NCBI GenBank assembly: GCA_050084515.1
Contig: CM114272.1
Location: 60,326,001-60,390,000, forward strand
Source of the DNA: Blasia pusilla
Taxonomy: Eukaryota > Marchantiophyta > Marchantiopsida > Blasiales
Direction of reading: 5' to 3'
Length of the DNA stretch: 64,000 nt
Below the pieces are notes generated by a model. It did no database searches, was not told the DNA's origin, and saw only the letters and a list, made by a program, of their open reading frames with translations. The position numbers were made by a program, and so were the translations under genes. Of this stretch, positions 57,031 to 64,000 are shown piece by piece (within the stretch, counting starts at the first letter, position 1; every line of letters begins with the position of its first letter).

Positions 57031-57930
57031 CTACCGTCGAACATGCATGTCATTCACACGAGCTGGTGGTGCTTCTCCGTTTAAGGTTTCCAATTCCATT
57101 GAGCCATTATCATATATCGTTAATACATGGTAGGGTCCCATCCAGTTTAATTTTAACTTCCCGAGGAACTTCAATTGGCGGTTATCATACAGCAACACTA
57201 GGTCCCCGATACTTATCAATTGCGGCCGTAGATGTTGGTCGTATCGTTGTTTCCGTTTATCTTGTACGAGTTTGGTCTGACATAGGGCTAAGACACGTGC
57301 TTCCTCCAATGCTACCAAGGTCTCATTCCTCCCCTGGAGAACCCCTATGGCGTCCTCCGTTCTATTCTCCTCCAACACGCAATAAGTGGGCAGATCCCAT
57401 TCAATAGGGGTCAAGGGCTGAACTCCATAAGTAAGGTAGAACGGGGTATACTTGGTGGTAACCTTCTCCGATGTCCGGTAGGCCCACAATGCCGCTGGGA
57501 TTTTCACGTCCCAATAATAAGAATATGTAACCGTCAAGTGATTCAGTATCCGGAAGATAAGTCTTTTAGATTTTTTTGTTAACCCATTGGCTTTAGGGTT
57601 GTACGGCGTGGTCTTCCGATGCTAGATTAAAATGTGGGAAGTTAGCGACTCAATAGTATGGTTCAGGAAGTAAGTGCCACAATCACTTACCAACTCCAAC
57701 GAGCAGCCATACCGGGTGATAATCATTTCGTATAAGAATTTGGCCACCGCCTCACTGTCATCTTCACGTGTTGCCACAACCTCGACCATCTTAGTACAGT
57801 AGTTGATGGCTATAAGGATAAACTTCCGCCTTGTTTGGCGGGTAGCTGGGGAAATAGGGCCCACAAAATCAATACCCTATTTTTTAAAAGGAGCTAGGGG
57901 CATGATTGGCACCAAAGGCCACCGCGAGGT
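57031..57930 (-). pseudogene. TX-G integrase (C-terminal two thirds)
   Basis: 57,864-57,622 covers GPISPATRQTRRKFILIAI and YCTKMVEVVATREDDSEA, then YEMIITRYGCSLELVSDCGT (second Asp; SDRG is SDCG). 57,537-57,031 carries FWAYRTSEK-like YRTSEKVTTKYTPFYLTYG and the GPY/F module KLNWMGPYHVLTIYDNGS. Stops lie between, near the Glu-containing segment. Confidence 0.85.
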
Positions 57931-59640
57931 AGTTGTGGGTCGGCCAGCTCTTTGGCATGTATCACAGCTCTGAATAAATTGGCCTACATCCCTGTACATG
58001 GTTGGCTACCAGTAATGTGCGGCCAAGATCTTTTTGACTGTGTACTTGACGGCATAGTGTCCTCTAGAATCGGCCACATGCATGCCCTAATAACGCAGGG
58101 AATTTCTTCTTCTTCCAAGCATCTCCGATACTCTTCATCATCACCCAATTTGAATAATACTCCTCGACACAACTCATATGGTCCTATTTTATGTAAAAAA
58201 ATTTCCCGCTTGTTTTTATCAGATAGAAAAAACTATTTTGCTCCTCTGCCGTCATAGGGGCATGAAGTTGTAACGTTATCAAAAAACGCAAAATATCTTC
58301 ATACAGGGATTGGCACAGTCGGTCCTCAGTAATCTGGAATAGGTCCTCATCGGGGAAGGTATCGTCCAAGGTCTGCGCAAAATGGTCCACATGAAAGACA
58401 AACTCATACCCTAGTAAATAATGGCTGAACTTCTTACAAGAGAATACCATTCCCAACGCTTCCCGTTCGGTAGTGGTATGTTTCTGTTTGGCAGTAGATA
58501 ATTGTCGCCTTGCATAATACACCGGGTAATCATGTTTATTATCATCCAGTTGGCTAAGCACCACCCCAATGGCAAACGACGATGTGTCCACATACACGTG
58601 GAAGGGTTTTGTCCAGTCAGGGGACCAAAGTACGGAAGCCGCAAGCAACGCTTGTTTTAATTCTTCGAACGTTGCTTGGCAAGATGGGGTCCAATCCCAT
58701 TCAGTGCTCTTCTTCAGCAGAGCGGTTAGGGCTCCTGCTTTTACCGCATAATCCTTAATGAACCGTTGATAGTATCCGACGTGGCTCAGGAAGCCTCTCA
58801 CTTCTCTAAGATTTGTGGGAGGTTCCAACGTTACAATGATATCGACTTTGACCTTATCGACCTCAATCCCTTCGGAAGACTCTCAATGTCCCAACAAGAT
58901 ACCTTGTCTCATGGCAATATATGATTTTTCAGGATGGAGGGATAAATGCACTTTGCAACATCGAGCCATGGTTAATTCTAATGTTTGCAAATGCTCCGCT
59001 TTTGTACTGAGAATTCAAAAATCATCAAGGAAAATTTCGATGAATTTCCGAAGATACTCTTGGAAGATGGAGATCATCATCCGCTAGAAGGTTTCTGGCG
59101 CATTACACAACCCAAACGACATTACTCGATACGCAAAGGTGCCCCAGTCTGTGGTGAATGTCATGAGGGGCCGATCTTTCTCCCTAATGGATACATAGTT
59201 ATAACCCGAGTACCCGTCCAAAAATGTATAACACTCGTGGCCAGTGACTTTGTCCAAAATGCTGTCGGTGAAGGGTAGGGGATGATGGTCCTTCAAGGTG
59301 GCCGCATTGAACTTCTGATAATCTTGGCACACCTTGATTTTCCCCGATTTCTTCTTTGGTACAATTACAATGGGCAACACCCACTCGCTTCTCAACACGG
59401 GGTAAATTATTCCAGCTTCGAGACGCTGGTCAATCTCGTCCTTGACTAACAACCAGTATTTAGGATTAAGGCGATACTGCCTCATCCGCACCGAGACAGC
59501 GCCCGATTTTAGAATGATTTGGTATTCACCATACTTTGTTGGAATTCCTTTTATTTCATCCATGGAATATGCAAACAAATCCAAGTACTCAAGCAATAAG
59601 TTTTTATACTTAGTGAGTTATGCATGAGACAATTCCGCCA
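57931..59640 (-). pseudogene. TX-G reverse transcriptase and RNase H
   Basis: RT: 59,596-59,084 with VRMRQYRLNPKYWLLVKDE, WVLPIVIVPKKKSGKIKV, DHHPLPFTDSILDKV and VMSFGLCNAPETF; then, past a stop, the catalytic FLDD at 59,021-59,032. Connection and RNase H: 58,828-58,184 with LREVRGFLSHVGYYQRFIKD, FHVYVDTSSFAIGVVL (first RNase H Asp), TTTEREALGMVFSCKKF and FVFHVDHFAQ. The usual segment after HVDH is missing: it jumps to DDTFPDEDLF, a deletion of RNase H end plus linker. 57,931-58,183 holds the integrase zinc domain region in fragments (CEAYKRC-like). Confidence 0.8.
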
Positions 59641-60026
59641 AGAGGCGTAAGGACTTCTGACTCGTAATTGAGACATGTTCATAGTCCTTTTCTTGAACCA
59701 TATTTTCCATAAAATGGAATGTGCTCTGGCCTAGGTTTTCTTCTTCTCAGGTCGACCTCTGTTCACTAGATGCCAACTCTTCATCTATTTTGTAGCAGTC
59801 CAAATAATATACATTAGAGGAGGACTTAGTGGTTGTTGTTTCCTCATGGTCTGACGTATAGCCCTCATCAGTCGGGGGCGTTTCTCCTTTGAGTTGGACG
59901 CGATTTCCATGAAAGCTTGATCATTCTTTTTGGGACTTGGTCTAGAGCTTGGAACGTGAACCGTCTTCTTTTCCAGTCGGTGGTCACTCGCGCACCGTAT
60001 AGCCATGGCTGCCCAATTAGCAAGGG

Positions 60027-60435
60027 TTATCCAGTGGTTGTCAATGGCTGTAACACTAAGTAATCCAGCATAAATAATACACCCCCCACCATCATTGGAA
60101 TCTGAGTGAGCTGCACAAAGGGTCGCTTTCGGGACTGATCCACAAACCGCAGATATTTTTCAGTGGGCTCGTACTTCGTATATCCCAGAGCATGGGCTGT
60201 CTGTTCCGTCATAATGTTGATTTCACTACCGGAGTCAATAGGGACTTTCTTAATGGTTTTTCCATCGATCTCGATTTCTAATTTTGGGGCTCCCAAATCT
60301 TCCACTTTGATACGGAATAAATCCACTATCGGTCGACTCTTTGAGGACTTCTTGGGTTTCCTCCGCCTCACCTTCCACTGCTACAAAATTTTACCATATA
60401 CTGGGTTATCCATTAACAGCTGTAATAAGGTGATA
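60027..60435 (-). pseudogene. TX-G aspartic protease
   Basis: The frame 60,371-60,027: VDLFRIKVEDLGAPKLEIEI, then the active site VPIDSGSEINIM with DSG at 60,228-60,236 intact, ALGYTKYEPTEKYLRF and QLTQIPMMVGGVLF. It is followed by stops before RT. The corresponding triad in TX-F is mutated. Confidence 0.85.
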
Positions 60436-61990
60436 TTCTCTGGCATTGATGCCAAGTCCCTCAATAAGTCGTGGGCTTCCAAAACCAGCGGCGAGGTCAC
60501 GGTGGTTTGAATTGCTGGCACCTTTTGAGCCCTTGGTCTTTTTTTTGTCTGTTGTGACACCGGTTCTTGGCCTCGGTCTCGGCAGACTTGAGCACAAAGC
60601 TGGTCCTTGACATCCTAATGAAAGTACTTGGGATGACTTTGGTCAAAGGCCGAGTCCACCTCTCCTTTGAGAATGGCCTTCCCTGCCCGGAAGGTGTCAA
60701 TGCTTTTCTTCTTGGAGTCTTTGACTTCGCGCGAAGACGAAGCCCCTACCCTCATCTTGGTTGTCTCAGCGGTCTTGGTCTTTGACCTCGTGGTGATAGC
60801 GAGAGCTTCCTTCAGGAGTTCCTTGGGCCACTCCGAGGATTCTTTGGGTGTCGTTCTGTCGAACTCCTCTCCCCTCATGGTAACTCTCCTTGTCTTTGGG
60901 GACGCTAATTCCTCCACTTGGACGAGCAGAACATTTACTTCATTCTTAGACTCTGCTTGTGCTGTTGGGGTGGTCACATACTTGACCACCAACCGCGGAA
61001 CCTTGGGCTCCATGCATTCCACTGTAGTGTGCCCGCCTTTCTTGCAATTTCCGCACAAAGGATTGAGTCCTACTCACCTCTTGGGGTTTGGGCAATTATT
61101 GGCCCAATGGTCGGCTGCCCCACAATTTTAACAGCAATTTCTTTTTATTGGTGGCGTGAAGGCCGCATGGCCCATAATCTGTCTCAAGGGTCTCTGTTCC
61201 CCGTATTCCGGAGGCACATACCTTGGGATCCAACTCCGTCCGGGATTAGGGGTTGGCATGGCCTAAATTGCATAACAACCTTCCCATTGTTCGGCTTCAT
61301 ACCACCCTTCTTATGTAGTTGGGTCTTCTTGGATCCAACGTAGATCTCTCTGAAGGTGACACTCTTGGGCAGTATGCCCTTGGGTTCCGCATGCACTACA
61401 CCATATGTTTGGCCTCATAAGACCTGGTCTACTTCTGGGGTCCTTCTGGGCCGCCAGATGTACCTTCAACTCTGCCATTTGTTTACTTAACTCCTCAATG
61501 GCTGACTTGCCTCCCTTCCTCGTGGTCCCTCATACTCGACTAACAGACTTCTGGGTGATATGCTTTGCAAGCCTTGTTTTCCACCCATGCTTGGAAGAGC
61601 GGTGGCATGTGCTTTTTTTTTTCCGCTTGGATTTTGAGTCTTCTTCATAGTCTGAGGACTCTGTGGTATTGTTGGTAGAGGCTTTGGTGTCCGTAGAGAA
61701 CGCTTCGTCCTAGAACAAAGAACTAGTGTGCAGAGCACCTCACCGTTGGTGACATCATCTTCGCATTTTGTGAGATTTCTTGGAGGTTTCGTACGCCTCT
61801 GCAGATACAATGACCGCTTCCAGGCAATATCGTTGGCCCCAGCGGTAGTACCACTCCATTTCCGAGGTGCGGTAAGAGGAGACAAAGAGAGGAGAGAGGA
61901 AACTACCTTCAACCGAAATAGATACTTTTTTTTGAAGAGAGTTTCCGTTGGGTTGAAGAGAGGAAACTTTTCTTTTGAATTTTTTTGCAC
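60436..61990 (-). pseudogene. TX-G gag with three zinc knuckles
   Basis: A CX2CX4HX4C knuckle CSACGTQGHTAQEC lies near 61,350-61,402, a second (CGAADHWANNC, with a stop between its first two Cys) near 61,100-61,135, and a third, CGNCKKGGHTTVEC, begins the frame 61,058-60,615. The last frame then reads through VLLVQVEELASPKTRRVT and a basic stretch to about 60,615. The N-terminal part, about 61,870-61,450, has EYYRWGQRYCLEAV-like and EELSKQMAELKVHLAAQKD segments in broken frames. The knuckles would bind the packaged RNA; the start codon is not clear. Confidence 0.7.
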
Positions 61991-62045
61991 TTTTTTGTTC
62001 ATATATTAAGCAGTCCCACAGTTTTTTTTCCTCTTCCATATTTTG

Positions 62046-62073
62046 GCAACCCCTCTGAGTCCGACGAGTTGCA
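62046..62073. repeat. GCAACCCGTC-type palindrome, single copy
   Basis: GGCAACCCCTCTGAG followed by TCCGACGAGTTGCAA; arms partly eroded. Same family as the 49-52 kb cluster. Confidence 0.7.
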
Positions 62074-62250
62074 AATTGCACAAAATTTAGAAAACTGAAA
62101 AATCAGTGGAATCATAAGTGTGGAACCAATCACTTTTTCCGTCCAAGGTCTGGAAAAAATCTATCATTTGCCCCGGGCTGAATAGAGTTCAAGCTCAAAG
62201 TGAAGGTTCAGGAAAAATAAAAGTACAATCTAAAACCTCATTTTGCATCC

Positions 62251-63640
62251 TCAAAGTGGTTTGTTTAAAATACTTCGCACTTCTTTGAGGGACAAAATTG
62301 GTTGGTGGATTCCTACTCCTACCTCCGACTCTCTTAAAACTACAAGCAACACATAATACATGTGCTTACAAGGGAAATACCTTTTGCCACTTGTCTCTCT
62401 TTGGACAAAGTCATCACATGAACATGTGGGAAAGCAACAGATGTGCACCACATACACCCCTGTGACACTTGAATTTCTGATGTTGTTCTGACGACCCAAT
62501 ACATCCTTCCTATTCCATTGCCACTCAAGACATCTTTCGTGGCGATGATCTCCATTTTTGCCTCCCGAGCTCATGCAATTCGCTTTGCTCTCTCCACCGT
62601 TGGCCTACACATTCTGTTTCTCTTCATCCCATTTCTAGACTCAAACAGAAATAATGGATTGAGATCATCCACCTTCTCCGGGTACATGTTGACATCAATC
62701 TTGGGTTGAATACGAAATGCGAAGGTCTCTGTAATGCGAACATGCTCTGAACTTCCCCCGTCTACGAGTCTGAAACCGACACTTATAAGATTGTCCACTT
62801 CGTCTTGAGTGCAGTTTGTACCTACGGCGATGGGCCAAATCGTGGGGGTATTCCCGGAAGCTCCAATGGCAGCCGGATAAGACTTCCGGAAAGCGCAAGA
62901 TTCATTTGGGCAGAAGAAGTACTTCAATTGATCCCCGGTCCTTATAAATGATCAAAGGTTTTGAGTCCCCAAAACCCAGGCAGTGGTCGTCCAATCCTTG
63001 TATAGTTCTTATTTAGGAAAGTGCCGCATGCTCTCCTAATGCCATCAGATCCTGCCCTGCAGGTGGGTCCACGTCCTGGGTTGCTCCGAGATATATGCCA
63101 CCGCTTTAGGTTCCAATCCACCTCCATTACCGGAATCCCATATTGTTGAACCACCCTAGTGACAGGATGTTGCGAACTTCCAGCAAGGGAGGGCTTTTGA
63201 AATAAAACATTCACTGATTTTGGAGAAGTAACTCCATCACGGATTTGGGACGGGTCCGGGGTCCCCGAATACCTGGGCGGCGTAATTTCCTCATCCAAAT
63301 CAATCACCGGATTCGTTCCTCGATGCTGCCTCTTCACCTGCTTGAAGTCAAGATACTTATCTGGTCTCCACGAGTCTCGCTCGGACTGCTCTACCACCAT
63401 CTATATGGGACGTCTTGAAACCCGCCCACAAATATCCCCACCAATGTGTACGTCTTGCTCGAGTGGAGTTCCAGCTACGCACCGGTTGAAGGCTTCCACA
63501 TACATTTTTTCATCACCTGATCTCACAGCCGCCCTGACATAGAGCTCGTAGATCGACGGCCCCTTTCCTTTTGTTATGCCTTTTGTGAGGAAGATATGGG
63601 ATGCTGCAGATTGTAGCATTGCTCTTGCCTAGTCTTGTTG
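62251..63640 (-). pseudogene. SWIM-zinc-finger protein pseudogene
   Basis: Reading from right to left: 63,619-63,401 (YELYVRAAVRSGDEKMYVEA, HIGGDICGRVSRRP), a TAG, then 63,400-62,942 in the same frame (DLDEEITPPRYSGTPDPSQI, VMEVDWNLKRWHISR). After two stops comes 62,927-62,571 (KYFFCPNESCAFRKSYPAAI, GFRLVDGGSSEHVRI), which continues past a TGA through MEIIATKDVLSGNGIGRMYW. A frameshift near 62,465 leads to VVHICCFPTCSCDDFV and KRYFPCKHMYYVLL: the CxCx(n)CxH pattern of a SWIM zinc finger, found in MULE-type transposases and some plant regulators. Four or more disablements; introns could explain some. No catalytic domain was identified, so transposase versus host gene is open. Confidence 0.5.
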
Positions 63641-63809
63641 GCATGCCTCCACAAGTGAAATTCGTTGGCATGCTTGTGACGACCTCCACGAGGAATGAAC
63701 ACTTTCTGCTCCACTTGTGTTGGGGCAGAGGGCATTTTCATGAACGTTCAATCCCTGCAACGACGGCAATGTTAGAAGGGAACGAAAATACCTTAGGAGT
63801 CAAAGAAAT

Positions 63810-63994
63810 AAGCGACCTGTCGGAACCAGACAGGTTGCAGGCCCGAGGCATCCCATGAACGACTCTGCGACCCGTCGGGTCCCAATGTGTTGTAATCTTA
63901 AACCCACCTCACCCGCCTCTCGCAACCCGCATCCCGGTTTCCGTCGGGTTGCACACTCAAGGTTGGCAACCCGTCGATCCGGCAATGACTTGCT
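63810..63994. repeat. Cluster of four GCAACCCGTC palindromes
   Basis: Copies near 63,810, 63,868, 63,921 and 63,965, spaced about 50 bp. The first pairs GACCTGTC with GACAGGTT-type arms: a compensated change, since both arms differ from consensus but still pair. Confidence 0.8.
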
Positions 63995-64000
63995 TGGTTT

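Larger units (their letters stand above)
54100..61990 (-). mobile_element. TX-G: fuller copy of the TX Ty3/gypsy family
   Basis: Minus-strand order: gag with three zinc knuckles, protease, RT, RNase H, integrase, a third ORF, polypurine tract and 3' LTR. The far-left end merges with TX-F near 54,100-54,150. No 5' LTR is recognised at the right. TX differs from DM in lacking the methyltransferase and PHD domains and in having a large extra ORF after integrase. Confidence 0.8.

Noticed and set aside
61487-62002. 171-codon minus-strand frame at the start of TX-G
   Set aside because: The gag-like helices (EELSKQMAELKVHL) are in another frame; this frame is basic and without motifs.
1-64000. tRNA, rRNA, CRISPR, bacterial operon or riboswitch
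   Set aside because: No cloverleaf, rRNA core sequence, regular spacer array or ribosome-binding-site pattern was seen; the content is plant nuclear.

Overview
This is a nuclear window from a streptophyte plant, possibly a non-seed lineage such as a moss or charophyte; the species cannot be fixed from sequence alone. The evidence is an apparently intronless GT34 cell-wall glycosyltransferase, Helitron ends of the plant type (A|TC...CTAG|T) and several plant-type Ty3/gypsy families. Nearly everything except the glycosyltransferase is transposon-derived, mostly on the minus strand and mostly decayed. No rRNA, tRNA, CRISPR or bacterial-style operon was seen.

Layout. 0-2 kb: end fragment of a LINE-like element between inverted repeats. 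1.8-5.1 kb: copy DM1 (+) of a Ty3/gypsy family here called DM. 5.1-6.3 kb: about seven units of a ~180-bp tandem repeat. 6.3-13.3 kb: AT-rich DNA, a zinc-finger pseudogene, a Ty1/copia remnant, a ~70-bp tandem repeat and a possible Helitron. 13.7-19.6 kb: the GT34 gene (15,673-17,004, minus) with a spliced-looking leader, plus short Helitrons and a perfect foldback. 19.7-29.5 kb: DM2 (minus), the only DM copy with all domains. 29.5-36 kb: DM3 (minus), cut in integrase. 37.7-40.4 kb: a chromodomain Ty3/gypsy element. 40.4-45.2 and 52.3-54.1 kb: pieces of a third Ty3/gypsy family (TX), separated by DM4 (45.2-49.1 kb) and by a split pseudogene resembling a beta-class N6/N4 DNA methyltransferase (50.8-52.3 kb). 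54.1-62 kb: a fuller TX copy. 62.2-63.6 kb: a SWIM-zinc-finger pseudogene. A 27-30-nt palindrome with GCAACCCGTC arms recurs about 15 times in 49.4-51.7 and 62-64 kb.

The most striking system is the DM family. Its inferred order is gag, protease, cytosine-5 DNA methyltransferase (DNMT3/DRM-like by motifs VI, VIII and X), reverse transcriptase, RNase H, integrase and a C-terminal PHD finger. One mobile element thus carries both a DNA-methylation writer and a chromatin reader. DM2 and DM3 keep the methyltransferase region, DM1 stops just before it, and DM2 and DM4 keep the PHD finger. All copies carry disabling changes, many compatible with C-to-T decay. DNMT-carrying retrotransposons have, to my recollection, been reported in some algae and dinoflagellates, so the methyltransferase alone may not be new; the pairing with a PHD finger deserves checking.
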